This document shows positions 42,256 through 51,746 of a stretch of DNA of 64,000 nucleotides, in pieces. Positions within the stretch are counted from its first letter, which is position 1. The number at the start of each line of letters is the position of its first letter. Position numbers and translations under genes: made by a program. The DNA comes from BMS3ABIN04 sp964553325 (GTDB lineage Bacteria > Bacteroidota > Ignavibacteria > Ignavibacteriales > Melioribacteraceae), in NCBI GenBank assembly GCA_964553325.1, contig CAZKKI010000015.1:1-64000 (forward strand). The letters are read 5' to 3'. Under the pieces are notes generated by a model. The model had not been told where the DNA came from and searched no databases. It was given only the letters and a program-made list of their open reading frames with translations.

Positions 42256-44514
42256 ATGACAGAAAATATCGATATGATCCAAAAAGTTTACGGCAATTTA
42301 AATCACAAGTTGGAAAAAGTCAGAGAGATAGTTAATCGACCTCTAACAACCGCCGAAAAAATATTATACACACACTTGTGGGAAGAACCTACAAGAGAAT
42401 ATAAGCGCGGAAGCGATTATGTTGAATTGGCACCGGATAGAGTTGCAATGCAAGATGCAACTGCACAAATGGCACTTTTACAATTCATGCATGCAGGAAG
42501 AAAAACGACCGCCGTACCAACTACGGTTCACTGCGATCATCTTATTTTGGCGCAATCGGGAGCGGAAGAGGATTTAAAAAGAGCGGAAGAAGAAAACAAA
42601 GAAGTTTACGATTTTCTTGAAAGCGTTTCCCGCAAATACGGTATTGGATTTTGGCGGCCGGGTGCCGGTATAATTCATCAAGTAGTATTGGAGAATTATG
42701 CTTTCCCCGGCGGAATGATGATCGGTACGGATTCACATACACCGAATGCCGGTGGTTTGGGAATGATTGCAATCGGTGTAGGCGGCGCCGATGCGGTTGA
42801 TGTTATGGCCGGAATGCCTTGGGAACTAAAGTGGCCCAAACTTATTGGGGTTAAGTTAACCGGAGAACTTTCGGGTTGGACCGCACCTAAAGACGTTATA
42901 TTAAAGCTTGCCGGCATTCTTACGGTAAAAGGCGGAACCGGCGCAATTGTGGAATACTTCGGCGAAGGAACAAAATCGATTTCTTGCACCGGTAAAGCAA
43001 CAATATGCAACATGGGAGCGGAAATCGGCGCTACAACTTCAATTTTCCCTTACGACGAAAGAATGTCAGCTTATCTTAAAAAAACCGACCGGGAAGATTT
43101 AGCCGAACTTGCCGATCAATATAAAAACAATTTGAAAGCGGATCCGGAAGTGTGGGAAAATCCTGAAAAATATTTCGATCAAGTAATTGAAATTAATTTG
43201 AGTGAACTCGAACCGCATTTAAACGGCCCTTTCTCGCCGGACAGAGCGTGGCCGATTTCCAAAATGAAAGAAGCTGTTAAGGAAAACGATTTTCCGGATA
43301 AAATTAGTGTCGGTTTAATTGGAAGTTGTACAAACTCAAGTTACGAAGATATCGACAGAGCGGCCAACGTTGCAAAACAAGCATTGGATAAAGGATTGAA
43401 AGCCAAATCTCAATTCACAATTACTCCCGGTTCGGAAAGAGTGCGCGCAACAATTGAACGCGACGGACAATTAAAAACATTAACCGACCTCGGCGGTGTT
43501 GTGCTTGCCAATGCTTGCGGACCATGTATAGGAATGTGGAAACGAATGGACATTCAAACCGGAGAAAGAAACACAATCGTTACTTCCTTTAACAGAAACT
43601 TTGCAAAAAGGAACGACGGCAATCCGGCAACTTTAGCATTTGTTGCAAGCCCCGAACTGGTAACCGCTTTGGCAATCGCCGGAAGCCTTTCATTTAATCC
43701 GGAAACAGACGAATTGGTAAACGAAAAAGGTGAAAAAGTTAAACTCGATTCGCCTTACGGAGACGAATTGCCGAAAAACGGATTCGAAAAAGACGACCAA
43801 GGTTACATTCCGCCACAACCCAATCCGGATGTTGAAATTAAAGTAAACCCCGAGAGCGAACGCTTGCAACTGCTTGAAAAATTTCCTCCTTGGGACGGAA
43901 ACGATTTTACAGATTTAACATTATTATTGAAAGCTAAAGGTAAATGTACAACCGACCATATTTCCATGGCGGGTCCGTGGTTGAAATACAGAGGACATTT
44001 GGAAAATATATCGAACAATTTATTTTTAGGCGCAGTGAATGCATTTACTGGTAAAGCCGGCGAAACCAAAAATCAACTGACCGGTAAATATCAATCTACA
44101 CCCGAAGTGGCGAAAGAGTATAAAAAACACGGAGTAAGTTGGGTTGTTGTAGGAGATGAAAATTACGGCGAAGGTTCGAGCAGAGAACATGCCGCCATGG
44201 AACCAAGATTCTTGGGTGCAAAAGCAATTATTGTTAAAAGCTTTGCGCGTATTCACGAAACAAATTTGAAAAAGCAAGGCATTTTACCTTTGACTTTTGC
44301 AAATCCGTCCGATTACGATAAAGTACAGGAAGATGATAAAATAGATATAATCGGAGTAAAAGAATTAAAACCGGGTTCGCAATTAAAAATGATTATGAAA
44401 CATAAAGACGGAACAACTGACGAAGCTGTACTAAATCATACAATGAACGAAAATCAAATTGAATGGTTTAAAGCCGGAAGCGCTTTGAACTTGATTGCAA
44501 GTCGGAATAAATAA
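42256..44514 (+). CDS. acnA: Aconitate hydratase
   Basis: 752 aa. Interconverts citrate and isocitrate in the TCA cycle through a [4Fe-4S] cluster, in the mitochondrial-type clade by length. Cluster ligands are visible in GSCTNSSYED and in NACGPCIG. Substrate-loop motifs include GTDSHTPNAGGLG near residue 160 and the swivelling domain GDENYGEGSSREHAAMEPR. A strong GGAGGAAGG ribosome site precedes the ATG, and a terminator follows, so it is monocistronic. It complements PckA in central carbon metabolism. The 280-nt upstream gap shows no confident promoter. Confidence 0.96.
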   Translation: MTENIDMIQKVYGNLNHKLEKVREIVNRPLTTAEKILYTHLWEEPTREYKRGSDYVELAPDRVAMQDATAQMALLQFMHAGRKTTAVPTTVHCDHLILAQSGAEEDLKRAEEENKEVYDFLESVSRKYGIGFWRPGAGIIHQVVLENYAFPGGMMIGTDSHTPNAGGLGMIAIGVGGADAVDVMAGMPWELKWPKLIGVKLTGELSGWTAPKDVILKLAGILTVKGGTGAIVEYFGEGTKSISCTGKATICNMGAEIGATTSIFPYDERMSAYLKKTDREDLAELADQYKNNLKADPEVWENPEKYFDQVIEINLSELEPHLNGPFSPDRAWPISKMKEAVKENDFPDKISVGLIGSCTNSSYEDIDRAANVAKQALDKGLKAKSQFTITPGSERVRATIERDGQLKTLTDLGGVVLANACGPCIGMWKRMDIQTGERNTIVTSFNRNFAKRNDGNPATLAFVASPELVTALAIAGSLSFNPETDELVNEKGEKVKLDSPYGDELPKNGFEKDDQGYIPPQPNPDVEIKVNPESERLQLLEKFPPWDGNDFTDLTLLLKAKGKCTTDHISMAGPWLKYRGHLENISNNLFLGAVNAFTGKAGETKNQLTGKYQSTPEVAKEYKKHGVSWVVVGDENYGEGSSREHAAMEPRFLGAKAIIVKSFARIHETNLKKQGILPLTFANPSDYDKVQEDDKIDIIGVKELKPGSQLKMIMKHKDGTTDEAVLNHTMNENQIEWFKAGSALNLIASRNK

Positions 44515-44526
44515 GTTATAACTTAT

Positions 44527-44557
44527 AAAAGCCCGCCAATAAAATGCGGGCTTTTTT
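44527..44557 (+). terminator. Rho-independent terminator of aconitase
   Basis: AAAAGCCCGC (44527-44536) pairs with GCGGGCTTTT (44546-44555) around a 9-nt loop, followed by more Ts. It lies 12 nt after the acn stop. Confidence 0.92.
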
Positions 44558-44721
44558 AATTTAATCGTCACTTAAGTTCAAATTCAAAAAACACTTCACC
44601 TCATTGAAGTTATACGGTAAATAATTTCAATTAGATGATTTATGCTTCGTTTAATTGCACCGTGGAAAAATTTTACGGGTTCCAAATATAATTATTCGTC
44701 TTGTGCATTTTATTGCGCCCA

Positions 44722-44760
44722 TAAAAAAAATGCCGACCCGCTTATCACCGGATCGGCATT
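44722..44760 (-). terminator. Rho-independent terminator of clpB
   Basis: On the minus strand AATGCCGATCCG pairs imperfectly with CGGGTCGGCATT (44729-44740 and 44749-44760) and is followed by eight Ts (44722-44729 region). It lies 26 nt past the clpB stop. The stretch 44558-44721 between the two convergent terminators holds nothing recognisable. Confidence 0.9.
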
Positions 44761-44786
44761 AATCTAATTATTTTTCAATACATTCA

Positions 44787-47402
44787 TTAGGCTTTCTCGA
44801 ATTTAACTGTATCGCCGTCCATAACCGCTTTTATCGTATCGCCGGGTTCAAATTTACCCATTAATAATTCGGTCGCCAACGGATTAATCAAATATCTTTG
44901 TATTGTTCGCTTTAACGGACGCGCACCGAATGTTACATCGTAACCTGTCTTCAACAAAAATTCTTTAACGGAATCATCAACTTCAAGTTTTAAGTTTTTA
45001 TCTTTCAACATATCATCTACACGTCGTAATTGAATATCTATAATTTGCTTCAACTCAGATTTTAACAACGGTTTAAATAATACGACTTCGTCGATTCTGT
45101 TTAGAAATTCCGGTCTGATTGTTTTTCTTAATAAATCGTTAAGCTTTAATCTTAAATCTTCCAGAATTTCTTGATAATTATTTTCGTTAAATTGCTCGAG
45201 TCTTTCTTGAATCAAGTGCGAACCGATGTTCGACGTCATTATTATAATCGTATTTTTGAAATCGACCGTTCTACCTTGATTATCAGTCAACCTTCCGTCG
45301 TCTAAGACTTGGAGCAAAATATTAAATACATCGGGATGAGCTTTTTCTATCTCATCTAACAAAACAACGGAATAAGGTCTTCTTCTAACCGCCTCGGTAA
45401 GTTGTCCTCCTTCTTCGTAGCCAACGTAACCGGGAGGCGCACCGACCAAACGCGACACCGAATGTTTCTCCATGTATTCCGACATATCGATTCGTATCAT
45501 CGCGTGTTCGTCATTAAAGAGGAAATCGGCTAAAGCTCTTGCCAATTCGGTTTTACCCACGCCGGTCGTTCCGATAAATATAAACGAACCTATCGGTCGG
45601 GATGAATCTTGCAAACCCGCCCGCGATCTTCTAATTGCATTCGAAACCGCACGCACCGCTTCATCCTGTCCAACTACACGTTTATGCAATTCTTCTTCCA
45701 TTCTAAGCAGTTTACTTCTTTCGCTTTCAAGCATTTTACTAACGGGAATTCCCGTCCACTTTGCAACTATCTCGGCAATATCTTCCGCTTCAACTTCCTC
45801 TTTCAGCATTTTCTTGTTCTTTTGAATTTCAGCAAGTTGTTTGGTTTCTTCTTCAAGCTTTTTCTGCAGCTCTACTATTTTACCATATCTAATCTCCGCA
45901 ACTTTTCCAAGGTCTCCTTCGCGTTCGTACTTATCGGCTTGGATTTTCAGATTTTCAATTTCACTCTTCAGGTTGCGAATCGATTTAATTTTTTCTTTTT
46001 CAAGCTGCCAATGAGCGCGAAGTTCGTTACGTTCCTCTTCCAAATTGCTCAATTCTTTTTCAAGCTCTTCCAACCTTGATTTCGATTGTTCATCTTTTTC
46101 ACGTTTTAACGCTTCTTTCTCGATTTCCAACTGTTTAATTTTTCTCTCGATTGCATCGAGTTCTTCCGGCATCGAATCGATTTCAATTCTTAACTTCGAA
46201 GCCGCTTCATCAATCAAATCGATTGCTTTATCGGGCAAAAACCTATCCGTTATATATCTGCTCGAAAGCTGAACCGCAGCAACTATTGCACCGTCGGTAA
46301 TCCTAACACCGTGATGAACTTCGTAACGCTCTTTTAACCCGCGCAAAATTGAAATTGCATCTTCCTCCGTTGGCTCTTGAATGATTACCGGTTGAAATCT
46401 TCGCTCAAGCGCAGCATCTTTTTCTATGTGTTTTTTATATTCTTTCAGGGTTGTTGCACCTATTGCGTGCAATTCGCCTCTTGCCAATGCCGGTTTTAAT
46501 ATATTTGCGGCATCCATTGCGCCGTCGGTTTTTCCGGCTCCCACAAGCTGATGCATCTCGTCGATAAAAAGAATAATTTCACCGTTCGACTCTTGTACTT
46601 CTTTAACAACAGCCTTTACCCGTTCCTCAAACTGACCACGGAATTGGGTTCCCGCCACAAGCGCTCCTAAGTCCAGCGCAATTATTTTTTTCGATTTTAA
46701 GTTTTCCGGGACATCACCGGAAACAATTCTCTGAGCAATTCCTTCAGCTATTGCGGTTTTACCCACACCGGGTTCGCCAATTAGAACCGGGTTGTTTTTC
46801 GTTCTTCTCGACAAAACTTGAAGTACGCGTCTGATTTCCTCGTCGCGACCAATTACCGGGTCCAACTTTCCGGCACGTGCCAACTCGGTTAAATCTCTTC
46901 CGAACTTTTTAAGCGATTGGTAAGTATCTTCTGCATTTTGGGAAGTAACCCTTTGCGAACCGCGTATATCTTTCAACGCTGCTAAAACCACATCGCGCGA
47001 AATTCCGTTATCTTTTAAAAGCCGACCAACTTTTCCGTCATCCTCGGAAAGTGCCAAGAGTAAATGTTCGGTCGAAATAAACTCATCTTTCAAATTTCTT
47101 GCTTCTTCGGCCGCTTTGTCCAAAAGTTTTGCCGTACTCATCGATAGCTGTTGATTTCCTACACCAGCTCCGGTAACTTTAGGAAGATTTTCCAAAAGCT
47201 CGCCCACTTTCACCTTAAGCAGACTAATATTCGCACCGGTTTTTTGAATAATGGATTCCGCCACACCACCGGCATCTTGAAGCATAGCCGCAAGCAAATG
47301 TTCGGGTTCAACAATTTGGTTATTATAATTTTGCGCAATCTCTACCGCATTCTGAACCGTTTCCTGTGCTTTAATTGTTAATTTGTCGAAATTAAATGCC
47401 AT
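44787..47402 (-). CDS. clpB: ClpB disaggregase
   Basis: 871 aa, hexameric AAA+ chaperone that rescues aggregated proteins with DnaK. The N-terminal Clp repeat domain spans about 1-145. AAA1 has Walker A GEPGVGKT. The coiled-coil middle domain (about 410-525) distinguishes ClpB from ClpA/ClpC. AAA2 has GTTGVGKT, with the LVGAPPGYVGYEEGG pore loop. It has no ClpP-binding IGL/F loop that I can see. Not obviously in an operon. I saw no CIRCE-type repeat in the short upstream region. Confidence 0.96.
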   Translation of the reverse strand: MAFNFDKLTIKAQETVQNAVEIAQNYNNQIVEPEHLLAAMLQDAGGVAESIIQKTGANISLLKVKVGELLENLPKVTGAGVGNQQLSMSTAKLLDKAAEEARNLKDEFISTEHLLLALSEDDGKVGRLLKDNGISRDVVLAALKDIRGSQRVTSQNAEDTYQSLKKFGRDLTELARAGKLDPVIGRDEEIRRVLQVLSRRTKNNPVLIGEPGVGKTAIAEGIAQRIVSGDVPENLKSKKIIALDLGALVAGTQFRGQFEERVKAVVKEVQESNGEIILFIDEMHQLVGAGKTDGAMDAANILKPALARGELHAIGATTLKEYKKHIEKDAALERRFQPVIIQEPTEEDAISILRGLKERYEVHHGVRITDGAIVAAVQLSSRYITDRFLPDKAIDLIDEAASKLRIEIDSMPEELDAIERKIKQLEIEKEALKREKDEQSKSRLEELEKELSNLEEERNELRAHWQLEKEKIKSIRNLKSEIENLKIQADKYEREGDLGKVAEIRYGKIVELQKKLEEETKQLAEIQKNKKMLKEEVEAEDIAEIVAKWTGIPVSKMLESERSKLLRMEEELHKRVVGQDEAVRAVSNAIRRSRAGLQDSSRPIGSFIFIGTTGVGKTELARALADFLFNDEHAMIRIDMSEYMEKHSVSRLVGAPPGYVGYEEGGQLTEAVRRRPYSVVLLDEIEKAHPDVFNILLQVLDDGRLTDNQGRTVDFKNTIIIMTSNIGSHLIQERLEQFNENNYQEILEDLRLKLNDLLRKTIRPEFLNRIDEVVLFKPLLKSELKQIIDIQLRRVDDMLKDKNLKLEVDDSVKEFLLKTGYDVTFGARPLKRTIQRYLINPLATELLMGKFEPGDTIKAVMDGDTVKFEKA

Positions 47403-47558
47403 AATTCCACCTCTCTTTTCACTAGTTTTTTTTCAATATCAAATCTCGATATCAAAATTTCGCTAATGATACAATTTTTTAATAAAAAAGTTTCCCGGAA
47501 AATTATTACGGGATAATAAAAATTATGAAGCGGGAAAATGCCGGTTCTTCCAATCAAA

Positions 47559-48266
47559 TTAATCTTTTTCCGCACTGATTTTAATCACAAGACCAATGGA
47601 ATCGGGTACGACAAAACTTGTATCTTGCTGAACGAAATTTTTGGAATATGCCGTTAGTCCCCATTTGGTTCTGTCGATGTAAAACTTTTCCGAATCCGCC
47701 GTTATTTTTTTCTCTCCAATTTTAATTTTGGCTTTGAATTTTACTTTACGCACTATATCGAATATTTTCATATATCCGGAAACCAAATATTCATCTTTAT
47801 TTATTTTTTGCAAGCTATCAATAATAAATGCCGAGGTCGGATATTTTTGGGTGTTAAAAAACTCGGGAGATTTCAAAACTTTTTCCAATACCGTTTTCAT
47901 TAATTGATAATCGATATCAAGATTAGCAATGCTATCCATCGCCACATAAAAAACACCGCTTTGTATTTTGTTATTATGTAGAATAAAATAACCTTCTTTA
48001 AATTTTACGTAACCGCGATGACGACTGATAGACCAGTTGACCAAACTGCTATCCGTATTAAGCTTATATTTAACTGCCCCACTTGGTTCGGCGGGAATAT
48101 TTAGAAAGGGGTCAAAATTTAAGTTTGAATTTATTTTTACCGTATCGGTTTTTCTATTTTCTACAGTTGAATTGTTTATTGAATCGTTTTGTTTTTTAAA
48201 AAGAAAAAGAACGACAATCAGCAATCCAACAAAAAGTAGAATTATTAACAGCGATTTTTTTTTCAT
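47559..48266 (-). CDS. YceI-family lipocalin-like protein, membrane-anchored
   Basis: 235 aa. An N-terminal hydrophobic helix (residues 5-23) would be a signal anchor, since no clear cleavage site follows. A Ser/Asn-rich linker leads to the YceI beta-barrel (about 60-235): LVNWSISRHRGYVKFKEGYF, MKTVLEKVLKSPEFFNTQKYPTSAF and the final RTKWGLTAYSKNF region. YceI proteins bind polyisoprenoids or similar lipids in the periplasm. It is downstream of clpB in position only, on the same strand as the cco operon but separated from it by a terminator. Confidence 0.88.
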   Translation of the reverse strand: MKKKSLLIILLFVGLLIVVLFLFKKQNDSINNSTVENRKTDTVKINSNLNFDPFLNIPAEPSGAVKYKLNTDSSLVNWSISRHRGYVKFKEGYFILHNNKIQSGVFYVAMDSIANLDIDYQLMKTVLEKVLKSPEFFNTQKYPTSAFIIDSLQKINKDEYLVSGYMKIFDIVRKVKFKAKIKIGEKKITADSEKFYIDRTKWGLTAYSKNFVQQDTSFVVPDSIGLVIKISAEKD

Positions 48267-48320
48267 CCGGTAACTTTCTATAACATGATTTTTTTTAGCT
48301 TATAAAGTATTAAATAAATA

Positions 48321-48353
48321 CAAAAAAAACCCGCAATAAAATTATTGCGGGTT
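48321..48353 (-). terminator. Rho-independent terminator of the cco operon
   Basis: AACCCGCAATAA (48328-48339) pairs with TTATTGCGGGTT (48342-48353). Read on the minus strand it follows the ccoP stop by 25 nt and ends in a run of eight Ts. Confidence 0.92.
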
Positions 48354-48377
48354 TTCGGAGAACCTATGGATAATATT

Positions 48378-49184
48378 TTATTTAGGTTCGTACAATTCTC
48401 CTTCCGGAGCTTTCGGATTCGGAGGATTCGTACCTCTCAAAGTAAGTATATAACTGGCAACGTTTTGCATGTCTTTCGGACTAAGCTGCGTTTCCCACGT
48501 AGGCATACCTTTGGCAGCCACACCGTATTTAATTACTTTGAATAGATCTTTTATATCGTTTCCGTGAATCCAGTAATCATCGGTAAAGTTAGGACCTACC
48601 AATCCTTGTCCTTGCGGACCGTGGCATGCTGCGCAATGTTTCATGAAGATTTCTTTTCCTTTTTCAAGTTCCGCAGCGTCTTCCGTAACGGTAACCGTAT
48701 TTTCGTCGATAAGAGCACCGCTCGAAGCCAAAGCTTCGCGCTGCATTGCCGCAATTCTAACTTCTTCGGCATATTCTTCTTCTTGCACGTTGCCACTTCC
48801 GATAACGTGGTAATGAATCATATAAGCAACGGCCCATATAACGGTTCCGTATAAAATAGCATTAAACCATGGCGGAATTTTATTGTTTAATTCTCTAATT
48901 CCGTCATATTCGTGGTCCAATAAAAGTTTCTCCTCGTCTTCAATTGATACGGATTTGGAAGAACCGAAAATCTTTTTCAATCCTTTGCCCTCTGCATCAT
49001 TTTTCTCGGAATAAACCATCACTAACCAGAGAACAATTATCACAAAGAAGACGGTAATTGCAATCATTACTTGAATTACCGAGGATAAGCCATCATGAGA
49101 ACCATCTTCTGCATACAACGAAGTTGAAAAAAGAAGCAGAAAAATTCCCATGATTATCCAATTAAAGATTTTGTTTTTTCTCAT
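48378..49184 (-). CDS. ccoP: cbb3 oxidase cytochrome c subunit CcoP, single-heme form
   Basis: 268 aa. The N-terminal hydrophobic helix (about 8-25) ends in a signal-like AEDG. A second helix lies at 35-57, and a third at 106-126 next to the FixP_N motif (DHEYDGIRELNNKIPPWFN). A single cytochrome c domain follows, with Cys184-x-x-Cys187-His188 (CAACH) and a distal Met in the KGMPTWE segment. Classical CcoP has two heme c sites. Only one CxxCH is present here. It passes electrons to the CcoNO core. The start overlaps ccoQ by 23 nt, and it is the last gene of the operon. Confidence 0.93.
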   Translation of the reverse strand: MRKNKIFNWIIMGIFLLLFSTSLYAEDGSHDGLSSVIQVMIAITVFFVIIVLWLVMVYSEKNDAEGKGLKKIFGSSKSVSIEDEEKLLLDHEYDGIRELNNKIPPWFNAILYGTVIWAVAYMIHYHVIGSGNVQEEEYAEEVRIAAMQREALASSGALIDENTVTVTEDAAELEKGKEIFMKHCAACHGPQGQGLVGPNFTDDYWIHGNDIKDLFKVIKYGVAAKGMPTWETQLSPKDMQNVASYILTLRGTNPPNPKAPEGELYEPK

Positions 49185-49377
49185 TGTTATTCTCGTTATT
49201 TGTTATAAATTCTTCATTATCATCTTCCAACGGGATGTTCTTCAATTCCTCTACCGTCTTTTTGTCCATAAAAACCAGTCGTACAACAACCAAAACAAAA
49301 GCAAATACAAAAAGTACCAACGTAATTACGGGATAAATCGAAACATCCTCGATTGAACTTAATAAATTTGAAAACAT
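49162..49377 (-). CDS. ccoQ: CcoQ/FixQ-like small subunit
   Basis: 71 aa with one membrane helix (about 14-36) followed by the family pattern MDKKTVEELKNIPLEDD and an Asn/Glu-rich cytosolic tail. CcoQ stabilises the cbb3 complex. It lies between the CcoNO fusion and ccoP, 13 nt after the ccoNO stop, and overlaps ccoP at its 3' end. Confidence 0.85.
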   Translation of the reverse strand: MFSNLLSSIEDVSIYPVITLVLFVFAFVLVVVRLVFMDKKTVEELKNIPLEDDNEEFITNNENNNEKKQNL

Positions 49378-49390
49378 TTAATATCATTCC

Positions 49391-51514
49391 TTATTTTTCT
49401 GCGACTTCTTTCTTAATATCAGTACCCAATCTTTGCAAATACGCAATCAAAGCAATTATGTCTTTGTTCGGATCGGCATCAATTCCGCTTTTTATGAGAT
49501 CATTAGCAATTTCATTAGCTTGTTTTTCCAAATCGGCAATAGCTTGATTTTCATAACCTTCGGGATACGGAACACCCAAAGTTCTCATAGCGGAAATTTT
49601 AGCCGGAATAGATTCTTTATCCATCTCCCATTCGAGAAGCCATGGATAGCGAGGCATTAATGAACCGGGAGACATTTGTCGCGGATCTTGCATATGTAAG
49701 TAATGCCACATATTCGAATATTTTTTACCGACTCTATGCAAATCGGGACCAGTACGTTTTGAGCCCCATAAGAAAGGATGATCGTAAACAAATTCGCCCG
49801 CCTTTGAATACTCTCCGTATCTTTCCACTTCCGAGCGGAAAGGTCTGACTAATTGAGAGTGACAACTGTTACAAGCTTCGCGAATGTAAATATCCCTACC
49901 TTGCAATTCTAAAGGAGTGTAAGGTTTGACAGATGCAATTGTAGGTATATTAGATTTAACAAGATAGGTCGGAATTACTTCTACAAGTCCTCCAACAATA
50001 ATTGCCAAGAAAACTAACACAGTGAAAAGTATTGCTTTCGATTCGATATATCTGTGAATCATTCCATATTTCAACGGTTCCGGAGTTCTGTCGTAAGGAA
50101 CTGCTTCGGCTTCTTCTTCCGGAGCAAAGCTACCCTGTTTCATAGTCTTGTATAAGTTATAAACGAGAATCAGTAAACCTGTAAAATAAAGTGTTCCTCC
50201 AATTGAACGAATGATATACATTGGTACAATTTGCAAAACTGTTTCCAAAAAATTCGGATATTTCATCAAACCCAATTCGGTAAATTCTTTCCACATAAGA
50301 GATTGAGTAATACCCGACCACCACATTGGGATAACCCAGGCTACAATTCCCAGTGTACCAATCCAAAAATGAAAAGTAGCAAGCTTTTTAGAATATAATT
50401 TGGTTTTCCACAATTTGGGTATCATCCAATAAAGCATACCGAATGTCATAAATCCGTTCCAGCCCAAAGTACCAACATGAACATGGGCAGGAATCCAATC
50501 CGTAAAGTGAGCCAATGCATTTACATTTTTTAGCGACAACATTGGTCCTTCAAAAGTAGACATACCATAAGCCGTAACACCAATTACAAAAAACTTCAGA
50601 ACCGGATCGTCGCGTACTTTATCCCATGCTCCTCTTAATGTTAAAAGTCCGTTAAGCATACCACCCCACGAGGGCATCCACAACATAATTGAAAATACCG
50701 TACCGAGAGATTGTGCCCAATTCGGCAAAGCGGAATAAAGTAAGTGGTGGGGACCAGCCCAAATGTAAATAAAAATTAATGTCCAAAAGTGCAAAATAGA
50801 AAGTTTGTACGAGAAAACCGGACGGTTTGCAGCTTTTGGTAAGTAATAATACATTAGTCCTAAAAACGGTGTTGTAAGGAAAAATGCTACCGCATTATGT
50901 CCATACCACCATTGAACCAATGCATCTTGAACGCCGGCATAGACTGAATAACTTTTTAAGAAGGAAACCGGCAATTCAATCGAGTTACCAATGTGTAACA
51001 CCGCAACGGTAACGAAAGTTGCAATGTAAAACCATGCAGCTACATAAATATGCTTCTCTCTTCTCTTGATAATCGTTCCAATCATATTAATACCGAATAC
51101 AACCCAAACAACAGCAATTGCTATATCAATGGGCCATTCCAACTCGGCATATTCTTTAGAAGTAGTTATACCCATTACCAAAGTAATTGCTGCTGCAACG
51201 ATAATTAATTGCCATCCCCAAAAATGGATTTTGCTAAGAACATCGCTGAACATCCTCGTTTTTGAAATTCGCTGCAAGGAATAATATACGCCGGCAAATA
51301 TTGCATTACCGACAAATGCAAAAATTGCAGCATTTGTGTGTAGCGGTCTTAGCCTTCCAAACGTAGTATAGGGGATACCTAAATTCAAGGCGGGTACATA
51401 TAGCTGAATTGCTATAGTAACCCCTACGAGTAACGCAACAACACCCCAAAATATTGTTGCAAGCGCAAACAATTTGGGATATTGATTGTCGTAACTGAAC
51501 TTCTCCACATTCAT
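49391..51514 (-). CDS. ccoNO: Fused cbb3 cytochrome oxidase subunits CcoN-CcoO
   Basis: 707 aa. Residues about 1-470 form the heme-copper oxidase core CcoN, with 12 membrane helices and the heme/copper His motifs in the WWYGHNAVAFFLTTPFLG and HVHVGTLGWNGF regions. About 500-700 is CcoO, with one heme c site CNSCHSQ and WGSKRTGPDLHRVG. The fusion is common in Bacteroidota-type lineages. The enzyme reduces O2 with high affinity and pumps protons, so the organism can respire at low oxygen. CcoS and CcoI are upstream and CcoQ and CcoP downstream. Confidence 0.96.
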   Translation of the reverse strand: MNVEKFSYDNQYPKLFALATIFWGVVALLVGVTIAIQLYVPALNLGIPYTTFGRLRPLHTNAAIFAFVGNAIFAGVYYSLQRISKTRMFSDVLSKIHFWGWQLIIVAAAITLVMGITTSKEYAELEWPIDIAIAVVWVVFGINMIGTIIKRREKHIYVAAWFYIATFVTVAVLHIGNSIELPVSFLKSYSVYAGVQDALVQWWYGHNAVAFFLTTPFLGLMYYYLPKAANRPVFSYKLSILHFWTLIFIYIWAGPHHLLYSALPNWAQSLGTVFSIMLWMPSWGGMLNGLLTLRGAWDKVRDDPVLKFFVIGVTAYGMSTFEGPMLSLKNVNALAHFTDWIPAHVHVGTLGWNGFMTFGMLYWMIPKLWKTKLYSKKLATFHFWIGTLGIVAWVIPMWWSGITQSLMWKEFTELGLMKYPNFLETVLQIVPMYIIRSIGGTLYFTGLLILVYNLYKTMKQGSFAPEEEAEAVPYDRTPEPLKYGMIHRYIESKAILFTVLVFLAIIVGGLVEVIPTYLVKSNIPTIASVKPYTPLELQGRDIYIREACNSCHSQLVRPFRSEVERYGEYSKAGEFVYDHPFLWGSKRTGPDLHRVGKKYSNMWHYLHMQDPRQMSPGSLMPRYPWLLEWEMDKESIPAKISAMRTLGVPYPEGYENQAIADLEKQANEIANDLIKSGIDADPNKDIIALIAYLQRLGTDIKKEVAEK

Positions 51515-51527
51515 AAAGACACTCCTG

Positions 51528-51746
51528 TTAGTTAATTGAGTTTTGTTTTAGATTTTTCGAATTAGTTGTTTGGTTAGTAGATTTATCATCTTCTTGCTCT
51601 TCTTTTATTTCATCGTCAAATAGAATTCTTACCGAAGGTGTGTACTTATCATCATACTGACCGCTTCTGACCGCCCATAAATATAATACCAAAAACAAAA
51701 TTGCTACCGACAAACTAAATCCTATTAAAATTAATATGACCGACAT
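51528..51746 (-). CDS. ccoS: cbb3 oxidase assembly protein CcoS
   Basis: 72 aa. One membrane helix (about 4-26) with the CcoS signature LWAVRSGQYDDKYTPSVRILFDDE. Needed for cofactor insertion into the oxidase. It shares one nucleotide with the ccoI stop, showing translational coupling. It is 13 nt before ccoNO. Confidence 0.92.
   Translation of the reverse strand: MSVILILIGFSLSVAILFLVLYLWAVRSGQYDDKYTPSVRILFDDEIKEEQEDDKSTNQTTNSKNLKQNSIN

Noticed and set aside
47378..47575. 65-aa ORF between clpB and the YceI gene, minus strand
   Set aside because: Overlaps both the clpB start and the YceI stop, has no recognisable domain, and reads as a chance open frame.
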